The translations under genes were made by a program, and so were the position numbers. From Neospora caninum Liverpool (taxonomy: Eukaryota; Apicomplexa; Conoidasida; Eucoccidiorida; Sarcocystidae), in contig NC_018389.1 in NCBI RefSeq assembly GCF_000208865.1, positions 1,302,001 through 1,366,000 of the forward strand: a stretch of 64,000 bases of DNA, written 5' to 3'. This document shows, piece after piece, positions 45,801-59,813 of this stretch. Below the pieces are notes generated by a model that was given only the letters and a program-made list of their open reading frames with translations, did no database searches and was not told the DNA's origin. The first letter of the stretch is position 1; the number at the start of each line of letters is the position of its first letter.

Positions 45801-48761
45801 GAATGGCGCTAAACCCGATAGATCCGTTTTTTCCTCGCTCGGAGCGCTCGCGCTGCGCCCCGCCGCACTCGCCCTGTCTGTCGGTGTGGTAGCTTGTCCG
45901 CCCGAGGGACGAGCGTCGCACTTTTTCGAGGGAAGAAGGAGCAAGGGAGAGAGCAATCGGGAGAAAAAAAGAGGCAAGAGAAAACGTGGAGAAACTTCCC
46001 GCTCTTACATTTTTCGCCACACGCAGACCTGGTGTCAGACCGAAAAAGCGTCTAACCAGCCGCTCCCACGCTGCCAGGGAGAGTATCGTCGATTTCCCCT
46101 GGAATTTTACAGAGGAGCACGAGTCGCACTCACTCTGGACCCGAAACCGGAGAATTCCCCAAGCTTTCAGCGTCACACGACTCTCAGGACGAATCAGACG
46201 CACTGTTGACGCCGTCGCCGTGCCACGACCGAACTGGACGCAAGGGGGAAAAAACGGGTGAGAACCTGTGGCGGGGGCGGGACGAAAACGCGACGGCGGC
46301 TGGCCTCTCTCTGCGGCGCCGTTCTTCGTTCCTCGCCTCCTCCTCAGGAAAAACGACGCCTTTCTCAGGGAAAAACGGAAAAAACACGCACTCCGCTGTA
46401 GCCGACGAGGCAGATCCACACACGTTTCTTCGCTGGGGTTCCTCCTTGACACACCCCCAAAGCTTGGTAGACGGAGAGGAGAAACGGACGCGCCCCTGCG
46501 GATCCGCATAAATCACGTCGATATGTGCAAATACACAGATAAAAAGGAGGGGAGGAACGACACGCCCACAAAGCAGACGCGTCCTCACGTGTCTATACAC
46601 CACTTTTCTACTTGCACACGCGCACAGAGTCCCGAAGGCGCGCGCGTTCATGCGTGTATGCACAGAAAAGAGGCAACATATTCCCAGACGACGCGTTCCT
46701 TGCCAGCAACGTTCCTGTGTGGATGTGTTCCTGGCGGCGGGGACTCGCCCCCGCCACAGCTCATGCAGCCCTTCGCGGCCACTTCCGCTCCTCCCCTCCA
46801 GTGCGCGCACAGCTGCCTTCCCTCCCTCCGTGTGACGCCCATCCAGCTACGAACAGTGCTACCCTCGAATTCCCCCCCCCCCCCCCCCCGCCCAATATAA
46901 CCAAACGGACAAGAAAGAGCATGCACCTTTTCCGTCACTTGTGCGGGAGGAGGCGCATCCAACTGCCTCACCCGCCACGCGGGGCGCGCCTCTGTCCATC
47001 GCCTTCGGTCGAGCACGGCTGGAAACCACGCGACATCCCCTGTGTCTCTTGTTTGCGTACCAGAAAAAAAGCCCGCTCGGCAGTCTTTCTCTCTGTATCT
47101 GTCGACGCAGAGCCTTGCTCCTTTTTCCGTGGGTTTTCCGAGCCGCTTTTCCCCCAGAGAGGCGCGCACACGCAGGCAACAGTCCACGCACGAGCTCGGG
47201 GTAGATGGTGCGGAGCGCTCGCCTCGGTGTGGACACAGCCGGTGAGACCGCGATAGCATTCCGAGGCAACTCCAAAGACGTAACCCCTTAGAATCTGTGA
47301 CGTGTGTCTTCTCGATTATTTTGCGGGAGGCAGCTTGCTGCCTGTGGAGAAGCCACTTCCAACTCCTTCTGGTGGACGAAGCGCGTGGATTTTTCCTTTT
47401 CCCGGCGGGCACGCGCCGCGGAGGCAAGCAGGCGCTTGCCGCTCGGCAGAGAACAACGGCTTGGAGACGTTCAGAACGGAGGCTGCCTGGAGAGAAGCCC
47501 CCCGACGGCAAGCGCGCAGAAACTGTTTTGGCGAGTTGTGCCTGGGAAATGCCCGAACAGTGACGCTGCCTAAGCACGTTCCCCTGTTTTCCCCGCCCAC
47601 GATTCACCAACACAAAACTTGATGCCTTGTGGTTCGCGAGGCTCCCCCCCGTCGGAACACAGACAGGCCTGAAGGCGCGACCGCACATGCCGACGAAGGC
47701 TTTTCTGATGCAAGGAACGCACATGAAATACCCTCGGTGGCAAGCAGCATCATTCAATATATATAGCCCATTATCTACGTATTCACACACATTTGCATAT
47801 ACATTTATGTGGGGTTTCAAATACGTACACGTCTCCGTCTCTGTATGTACACATAACCTGATGCAAAGTCGGCGCAGTACGTGTGCTTGACACACAATCT
47901 ACAGGTCGCGAGAGGACAAGACGACCTGAAGTACCAAGAATTTTAGAGAAAGGAGACGCCATGTTAAAACGCAAGCGCCAGATACACCTTTTGGGGCTTT
48001 CCTCCCCGCTTGCTGCCTGGCTTGACGGGCCAGCGCCGACAGCACGCTGCTGCGTAGGAGCCTCGGCTTATATACCGACTGTAGGGCGGCAGATCGGTGT
48101 CAGCGCGCCGCCAGCTGCTCGGGGGATGAACGTGACACCAATCGAGAACGTACAGAGAAAAAGAGACAAAATCAAAACGAGAAGGAACGGCAGGCACGAG
48201 AGCCTCGACTTGCTCGGCTTTTTTCTCGACCGTGCTGGAGTCTCGGGGGAGAGAAGGCCGAAATATACAAACACACGATGGTCTCTCGGCTCAAGAAAGA
48301 GACGGGAGACAGCCAGGGTACATACACTCATGTGCACGGAGATCGACATCTGGAACCTGGAAGAAAGACACGCCTCTCGGTATCTATTTTATATATGCAT
48401 CCGGTTGTCGCTGAATATATGTGGAGAATGGAGAGTTGTGAGCGATGAAGTGAGGGCGAAAGCGGTGGACAGGACGTTCTCCTGACCACAAAAGAAGACA
48501 CTGGGGACTCTACGAGAGCCGCGACTCTCTTGTATCATTCCAACGGTCACGTAGTGCTGAAGGGGCTGTCTTCCACCTTCTTTTTTTTGCGAGTTTTTAT
48601 TCTCGTTTCTCTTCTTCCGGTCCTCGTTACCTTTCGCGCCCGCATGACGCAAACGGTGCACGGAGCCTCTCTCGAGCCGTTTTTGTTTGCGTCGACGGGG
48701 ACGGCCGAGTAGTCGCTGTCGGCCAGCACGCAGATCGGAACAGGCAGCTCAGAAATTCAGA
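42846..48761. other. Long intergenic region between divergent genes
   Basis: The 5' flank of the Pumilio gene on the left and of the small mitochondrial candidate on the right. GC-rich DNA leaves many frames open (up to 415 codons on the minus strand, 46648-47895), but translations are Arg/Ser-rich, lack domains and change character freely. An 18-base C run lies at 46872-46889. No gene is supported; long 5' UTRs or non-coding transcripts are possible. Confidence 0.45.
46872..46889 (+). repeat. poly-C run of 18
   Basis: Eighteen consecutive C, then G and three C, in the intergenic region between the Pumilio gene and the gene at 48762. Confidence 0.9.
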
Positions 48762-49460
48762 ATGATGACGGAGAGAGTCTGCGCCTTTTCTGCTGCGGCC
48801 GCCTGCCGCCTCGCTGAGGCCCCGTTCTCGCTGAGCCACGTGCCCGTGTCTCCTGTCTCCCTTCTTTCTCGCCCCTCCCGGGCAATCTCCGCTGCTCCTC
48901 TATCCCTACGGCGCCAACTTCCAGCGGGGTGTGCTTCCCTATGCTTCCCTGTTCTTACAGGAGGAACCCGAAGAACGTTCTCGTCCTCTTCCGCCTCTTC
49001 CTCTCCCGCTTCTCCTTCCTCCTCTTCCTCTCCCGCTTCTCCTTTCTCCTCTTCCTCTCCCGCTTCTCCTTTCTCCTCTTCCTCTCCCGCTTCTCCTTCC
49101 TCCTCTTCCTCTCCCGCTTCTCCTTCCTCCTCTTCTTCCGCTTCTCCTTCATCCTCTTCTTCCGCTTCTCCTTCCTCCTCTTCTTCCGCTTCTCCTTCCT
49201 CTTCCTCGGTGCGTGCGCCTGACGGGGGCGGGAAACCTGCGGCGGAGTCAGTAAAGAAGACTGGAAAGTCGTTTTTTCTTTCTCTTTGTGAATCTGAGGA
49301 GAAGAGAAAAACGGAGGACGCGATCAAGAACTCGCAGGAGTTGTGGAAGAAAGAAACTGCGGCGAAGGACGCACACAGTGCAAAAACCCCCGAGCTGTAC
49401 GACGGCCCGTTCTGGTTCAAGTTCTGGAGGAGAAAGAAGCGACCCGGAGCACGAGGCTAA
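48762..49460 (+). CDS. Small protein with mitochondrial-type presequence and Ser/Ala/Pro repeat; function unknown
   Basis: I do not recognise the family. A single open exon of 232 residues starts at the first of two adjacent ATGs (AGAATGATG). The N-terminus (MMTERVCAFSAAAACRLAE, later LRRQLPAGC and RRTFSSSSASSS) is rich in Arg, Ala and Ser with almost no acidic residues, as in mitochondrial presequences; the RRTFSS string would suit a processing site. Residues about 90-155 are a low-complexity block of repeated SPASPFSSS encoded by a minisatellite. The likely mature region is short, charged and helical (SEEKRKTEDAIKNSQELWKK) and ends in an aromatic/basic tail, GPFWFKFWRRKKRPGARG. This layout would fit a small accessory subunit of a mitochondrial complex, but that is inference. 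The gene converges on the MYST gene across a gap holding mitochondrial DNA fragments. A further 3' exon cannot be excluded. Confidence 0.6.
   Translation: MMTERVCAFSAAAACRLAEAPFSLSHVPVSPVSLLSRPSRAISAAPLSLRRQLPAGCASLCFPVLTGGTRRTFSSSSASSSPASPSSSSSPASPFSSSSPASPFSSSSPASPSSSSSPASPSSSSSASPSSSSSASPSSSSSASPSSSSVRAPDGGGKPAAESVKKTGKSFFLSLCESEEKRKTEDAIKNSQELWKKETAAKDAHSAKTPELYDGPFWFKFWRRKKRPGARG
48985..49206 (+). repeat. Coding minisatellite, 27 bp units then 24 bp units
   Basis: Tandem CCTCTTCCTCTCCCGCTTCT-type units encode Ser/Ala/Pro repeats. The right part shifts to shorter CTTCTTCCGCTTCTCCTTC-type units. All unit lengths are multiples of three, so copy-number change would keep the frame. Confidence 0.85.
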
Positions 49461-50739
49461 GAAAAGAGAAGCCGGCGAGGGGTGAGGCCGATGCTTCTCG
49501 ATCGCCTCTCCTGCGTGCACAGAAGTGAATCTCGCGGCAAGATCTTTTCACTGGGTGGTCTTCCGTCTTTCCTTCGCATCGTGCATTCTCGATTTCTTGA
49601 CGAGAAAGCGCCGATTCTCACCAGGCTGTGCCGATACCCGTTTTCTTCTCCCCTCTCTCAGTCGGTCGTTCGTGCTGCCTCGCTTCTCTTCCTCTCTGCT
49701 GAAATCTCTCCTCTCCCGTCTTTCCTCCTCTGTCCCCGTGTTTATGTGTCTTTTGTTCTTCGTCCCGTTCTTCCCTCCTCTTGCGACTCACTGTCATGTT
49801 CCCGCCTCGGATTCCATTTCGCTCTTCGAACCGCGCACCGACAGTCCACCCTGTCCCGGTTCTACGCTGAGTTTGTGCATCTTCTTTGCGGCGTTCCACG
49901 CTGACATCGTCTCGAAAACGACTGCATGCGTCTGCCGTCTTCGCTGGTTTGCCTCGACGCGTACGCCGCTTCACACCTCGAAAACCAGTCGGCAAACACG
50001 CGGAGACGCACCTAGCACAGGAAGAGCTGCACATACACTTTCCTCTTTTCCACGGCCTCGCCGAGAGAGAAGTCTCCCTCTCACTCAGTCACGCCTTTCC
50101 TACACATTGCCGCGATCTCCGAGCGACACTGGCAGAGCCGCACCCCACGATGACGCACACATCCCATTTCGCAATCCGCCTCCACATCGATCTCCAGGCG
50201 CAGAGGAGAAACGGTTTCGCTCGTCTCTTTCTCGTGGACATTGAAACAGCATTCGACGGTTCTCTTCTCGTGTGCACCACCTGTCGCTTTTCCCCCCACT
50301 TTCGTTTGTCTCTCCTCTTTGCACGGCGTTGTCGCATTGCGTGAAGGAAAACCAATCTTTTCGCGATGCCGACAGTTTGTTCCCTATCTACCATTTAACA
50401 TCGTGTAAACATGTTCAACAGAACTACCTTTGTACGGAGGATATGGTAACTTCTTTCGAACCAAGAGAGAGCGCCAGGTAGTCCTGCACACTGAATCCAT
50501 GAGCGTGAACACCTGGTTGCGATGTAGTCTCCCAGACTCTATGTATTCATGCAGAGCGGTCTTCGGCCAGCAATCTACGATTCTGTTTCTCTTTGGGTCT
50601 GAATCTAATTCCGCAGTGAGCTAACTAGATACAAGGAACTTGACAAGCATTATTAGATTATATACACGACAAAGACATTCGATTTGAGTTATACCAACGT
50701 GAACACATAAGATCATCGAATATAACGGTATGCCCCTAT

Positions 50740-50892
50740 TGACATGTTGATGACATAAAATACAAACAAACCACCGGTTCTGGATGGTATTACTTTCAAC
50801 ACCACATAATATGCTAGAAAATAGCATTCAGGTACGATATGAAGTGGCGTTACGAACCGATTGACTGGTACGAAGTTATCTGGGTGTGAAAG
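50740..50892 (-). pseudogene. Mitochondrial cytochrome b (cob) fragment
   Basis: The minus strand reads LSHPDNFVPVNRFVTPLHIV, followed by a degenerate PE(W to C)YFLAYYVVLKVIPS and then TGGLFVFYV. Cytochrome b of apicomplexans has HPDN, VTP-x-x-IVPEWYFL and the LK-x-(V/I)PSK-x-GGL string in the same order. The invariant Trp of EWYF is read as Cys (TGC), and the frame runs into a stop soon after. It is a short, decayed internal piece, not an expressed gene. Confidence 0.85.
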
Positions 50893-50930
50893 TTACGTCG
50901 AACCCCGTTTTAATTCCTCAAAGTATCTGT

Positions 50931-50987
50931 TCAGAATTCGGTAGTGGTCTGGGTTGGACAGTGTACCCTCCATTAAGTGTGTCAACA
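50931..50987 (+). pseudogene. Mitochondrial cytochrome c oxidase subunit 1 (cox1) fragment
   Basis: The plus strand reads SEFGSGLGWTVYPPLS, matching the G-x-GWT-x-YPPLS signature of COX1. The similarity stops within a few codons. It begins 38 bases after the end of the cob piece, in opposite orientation. Confidence 0.8.
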
Positions 50988-53027
50988 CACCGTTCGTCAC
51001 GTAACAAAAAGACTTCACGATTTTAGATCGGCAGGTACAGAATATCAAACGTAACATTCAGTTTCGCTTCCGTCTAGTCCCGCCGGACACCGGGAGTCAG
51101 ACAGCAACCTGAGACCGAAGAGAGGAATCGTTTCGGCAGTTCTGATTCGACGGTCTGACACTGCTTCTCGTTAGGCCTTGTCATTCCCAGCTCTGGGAGA
51201 GACACCGAGCTTGACAGCGGCAGAGACTCTCTCGCTCGTGAAGTGCTGCCTGAGGTTGTAGAGGCGATCTCGCAGATGTGTGAAATGAAGGGAGAAATCT
51301 CGGTGTTGCTAACTGGGACTGTCCATGCATTTTCAGTTTTCATTCAAAACCTTTTGGCGACTGTTTGTGGAGCGGGACGAGTTGAAGGCAGCGACACGCG
51401 GAAGATCCCGTTTTCCGGACTCAACGAGGGGAAAAGGACACAGAGGGTCACCTGTGCTCCCGAGAAACCAGCAGATTTGGTTCGGGGAATGTCAGGGTTT
51501 CCCCACTAACGGGATCGCGAGGCTCGATTCCCCTTCACCCTTCTGCCCGCCGCGACGGGGTCTACACTTGAACAAGGCACGCCTCCTTACCTTTTCGCAA
51601 AACAGTGTACAAGCGTTTTCATAATGTTAATAATAAATATACTGGTGAAAGCTTCAAAAAGACTCATTCTCTACAGAAAGTATCAGAATCACCACGTTGT
51701 TTATGACTGCTGTACTCCACCGCCCTTCTGGACTGCTGAGAGACAGCTAAAAGGACCCAACACCAATTCTCTGAGTAGTACAATACATGGCTCTAAACGG
51801 TGAATACATCCTTGTGTCATGCGTCTCTCTCGAGTCACTGAGATTATGGAGTTCGGGTTTTATGCTGACATCGCTCGCGAGGGCCTTCCGGGAGTCTCCG
51901 GAGGCGTGCCGTCCGTCTTCTTCTGAAGAGACACCCAATTTCCAGTTTACACGGATGATGCCCATCTCAAAGACAGATTTCCGCTTCATGCGCGACTCGT
52001 ATTCCTCGTGATACGCTTTCTCCCCCTTTCCTCCCGTTGCGCACAAGTGCGTGCTTCGGTTCAGAGAGTCATGAGAAACAGAGAACTAGGCGGGACGCAT
52101 CCGCACGCCTGACAATGGCGACGACAGGGACTGTTCTCAGCTCCTCTTTTTCTCCCCCGTTGTGTGCATGCGCGGCAGCTCGCTTGAAACTGGCAAGAGG
52201 TGGACAGGCGTTAAACAACGGGTGTCCGACTCACCTTTTTTCCTCAGGGTATCTGCGCGGGAACCCCCCGAGCTACTTTTTCTTTCTTCCACGCGTCTTT
52301 CTCACATGCTCCGCCCACATCTCGGGAATGTAGACACAGGCGCCTCGCGCCGACAAAGCAAAAACCAGTCTGTACCAACTTTCACACTTTTCAACACGTC
52401 TCTGGGCTTTCGGAATGTCACAAAGGAGTCCCGGCTTTCTCGTCCTTCACAGCGTTTTGCCACATTCGTATCTGTCAGCGCCCTGCCTCCACACACGCCA
52501 ATCCCTGTGTGCAAGTACACACTCCAGGCTGCTAAGGACTTATTTTTAAGAGGCCGAATGTCTATATATCCACGCATGTACACACCTATATGCGCAAATG
52601 TGCGCGTGAATACGCCACTCTATATCTATCCCCGTGGCTGCAACTTCACCTACGCGTGTCAGGGGAGTGTTTTGAGATCACAAGAGAGATCGTTCTGAAC
52701 ATGTTGCAGGGTCGGGGCGACGGGGCCCAACGTGCGCGGTTCTGCCATATTCTCGAAAGTTTGGATTTGCATGCTGGAAGTTTCTCTCATCGCACGCGCC
52801 TGTCTCCCAGGAGACACATCGGCTCTGGCTAGACGCCAAGCGGCCTAGAAGTTCACGTCTTCACGCAGATGTACCTCTAAAGGAAGAAACCGAGCCGATA
52901 CCGCCGCCCCCCGCATGGATACGCTTCACAAAATCTGTATACTATACAGAGCAATCTATATATATATCGGGTGTTTTGTAGCGAGACGGGCGACAGACAC
53001 AGTTCGTTTCGGAGACGTTAAAAAGGT

Positions 53028-57572
<4,545 letters not shown>

Positions 57573-57885
57573 AGTCGAAAAAGAGAGGACGAAACGAGGG
57601 AGACAACCAGGGGGAAAAGGGCCGAGAGAAGAGGAGAACGGAAGCAAGACAGAAGGGAGAGGAAGGAGAGAGGACAGCAGGAGACACAGAGGACGGCAGG
57701 AAAAGGGAAAGCAGGGAGAGAGGGAGAGAGGGAGACAGGAGCGGTTGAGGAGACAGGAGAGAATGGTGACATACACGGTTAAATGGTGGGTTGAGGAGGG
57801 ACTCCAGATGAGGAGGAGGGAGGGAAAGCTGGCGGCGAAAGAGAGGAAGGAGAAACGGAGACAGGGAGAAACTCCGGAGGTTCTT

Positions 57886-57892
57886 TGAGACG
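57886..57892 (+). promoter_or_regulatory. WGAGACG-type motif in MYST/ClpR divergent promoter region
   Basis: TGAGACG lies about 315 bases upstream of the MYST start codon. The motif class is reported for Toxoplasma promoters. It is a single occurrence and only suggestive. Confidence 0.2.
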
Positions 57893-59454
57893 CGAAAAGA
57901 GAACGAGGAGCGCGAGAGACAAGCAGGCGAGAGAAGAGAAGAGACAGCAGACGATGGGGCAGGACATACAGCGGGCTAAGGAGAGGGGACGAGCTCCGAA
58001 GAAGAAGACGCGGAGACGATGCGAGACAAAAAGGACAAAACCGTTACCCATCGATGAGGAAGGGAAAAGAAAAGAAGCCGAAGAGAAAGACAGTCCTCGA
58101 GGACGCGGGGAGAAAAGAGACCAGACCGAGGGAGATGAAAACCGCTCAGAGGCTATCCAGCGAGAATGCCAAGAAGAGGACAACACGACAAAAAGCTGTA
58201 GAAGGGGAAAGGCGAGGAGGGGTACGCGGGAGACGAAGACGCGGAGATGCCAGAGAAAACGAAGCAAGGAGACAACAGAAAAGGCAGGGCGGCAAGAGAA
58301 TACCAAATGGAGACAGAGAGGAGAACGGCAAGAACGACGCGAAAACAGAACAAGACAAAGGGATGACGAAACAGAGGAAGATGAAGAAGAGGAAGAGGCT
58401 GCAAACGAAGGACGAGCTCGAGAGAGACAAACTCTAACGAGCGGCGAAAGAATGAGGCTAGACCGAGAGAAGCCGAACAGGCGCGAAGAGGTGAACCAGG
58501 AGCAACCCGAACAGGCGACTTCCCAGACTCCCGGCGCCCAGAAGGCTTCGAGTCTCTTTTACCTCTTCGTCCCTGTTCTCTCCTCGCTTCCTGTCCCTCG
58601 TCTCTCAGTGTGTCTCTCCCGAGATCTCATCTCTCCCTTGCTTCCTGCTCTCCTCTCTCCGCATCTCTTTCTTCTTCCTCTTCTCTCTCAGCTTCTGTCC
58701 CTCTCTTGTTCTGAATCTTCCTCTGTTCTCGCCCGCCGTCTGAGCATGCGGCGCCCGTCTCTGCGCTCTGGGCGGGAGCTCTGACGGTCGCAACGGAGGC
58801 TCTTTCCGGACAGGGTGCCGCCCTCTAGATAGGATAGAGAAGCGAAAAGATCCACCTTGTCACCACGACGAAAAGAAACAAGAAACCCCGCGGTTTCGCC
58901 GTCTTTATATCGCAAAAACCGAACGCGTTTCCTCCGCCCCGACAGCACCGGCGGGTGCACGCAGAGTCGCGAGGCCGCCGCGCGGCAGAAGACAGTCGAA
59001 ATCAGCTGTCAAATTCGGCAATTCTGCGAGGAAAAGGACGAGGAGAAAGAGACAGACGAAGGAAATTTTATTCTCTTTAGAGGGCGTGCAAAACGCCCGT
59101 TTTCCTTTTCGTTCGAGAGCGCATGCACGCTGCAGCCGACGCACCCCGCCGTCTTCGCCTGCCGCAATAACACCGATGAAAGGCACATACCGGACGGAGA
59201 GACATTGCTCGTCTCTCTCGCCCACTTTTTCTCTCTCTTTTCACTTTCCGCGCCTCTCTTTCGCCTGCCTCTCTTCTCTCTTCTTTCACTCGCGGCCTGG
59301 AACGTCCGTGCTGCGCCTTCTCTGTGTCAACATGACTACGGCACGCCGTTCAGCCTCTCAAGTTCTCGCGTTCTGAACGTCTGATCTTTATATATGTATA
59401 TACCCTATATATATCTTTTTCTGTCTCTATCTCTACCTCCTCTCCATCAGTATC

Positions 59455-59640
59455 TTCCTGTATATCTTTTTCTCCTTCTGTATGTCTTTTTCTCCTTCTG
59501 TATATCTGTCCCTCTCTCTGTATATCGTTCTCTCCCTCTGTATATCTTGTTCTCTCCCTCTGTATATCTTGTTCTCTCCCTCTGTATATCTTGTTCTCTC
59601 TCTCTGTATATCTTGTTCTCTTTCTGTATTTCGAGTCGTT
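59455..59640 (+). repeat. Tandem repeat, about 22 bp unit, upstream of ClpR
   Basis: Imperfect copies of CTGTATATCTTGTTCTCTCC, drifting from TTTTTCTCCTT variants on the left to TTGTTCTCTC variants on the right. It lies some 175-360 bases before the first candidate ATG of ClpR, probably in the 5' UTR or promoter. Confidence 0.8.
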
Positions 59641-59813
59641 CTCTTTCTCTGGCTATCTGCCGGCGTCAGTGTTCTTCGTCTTCTTCCTATAAACGCTCCG
59701 CGCGGCGCTTCACTTCTGGACCCGCGCCGGCGAAGTGACTTGTGCGGCAGACGCGTCTTGAAGAAAACGGCCCATGCGGAGGCTGACTGCCCCAGAAGGA
59801 GAGATGGGCACGG

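Larger units (their letters stand above)
50630..51060. other. Nuclear insertion of mitochondrial DNA (NUMT), approximate extent
   Basis: An AT-rich island in GC-rich surroundings that holds a cob piece on the minus strand and a cox1 piece on the plus strand, head to head. Coccidian nuclear genomes are known to carry many such mitochondrial-like fragments (REP elements in Toxoplasma). The limits given are where the composition changes; other bases in the island may derive from fragmented mitochondrial rRNA, which I cannot confirm by eye. Confidence 0.7.
49461..53027. other. Intergenic region between convergent genes, with AT-richer insert
   Basis: 49.5-50.35 kb is CT-rich, probably 3' UTR. 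From about 50.4 to 51.1 kb the base composition becomes clearly AT-richer and contains the mitochondrial fragments listed separately. 51.1-52.9 kb shows no recognisable gene; a short TA stretch lies near 52960. Confidence 0.6.
57573..59813. other. Divergent intergenic region between MYST and ClpR genes
   Basis: Shared 5' flank of two head-to-head genes. From about 57590 to 58500 the + strand is strongly purine-rich, giving Arg/Glu/Lys-rich artefact frames. From 58550 it switches to pyrimidine-rich. A tandem CTGTATATCTTGTTCTCTCC repeat lies at about 59455-59640, close to the ClpR start. No additional gene is supported. Confidence 0.55.

Noticed and set aside
46648..47895. 415-codon minus-strand open frame
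   Set aside because: Composition is erratic, there are no domains, it crosses the poly-C run, and no splice-consistent partners were found. GC-rich DNA leaves frames open by chance.
48985..49206. Regular repeats considered as a possible CRISPR array
   Set aside because: Units are contiguous, in frame and lack unique spacers. This is a coding minisatellite in a eukaryotic gene.
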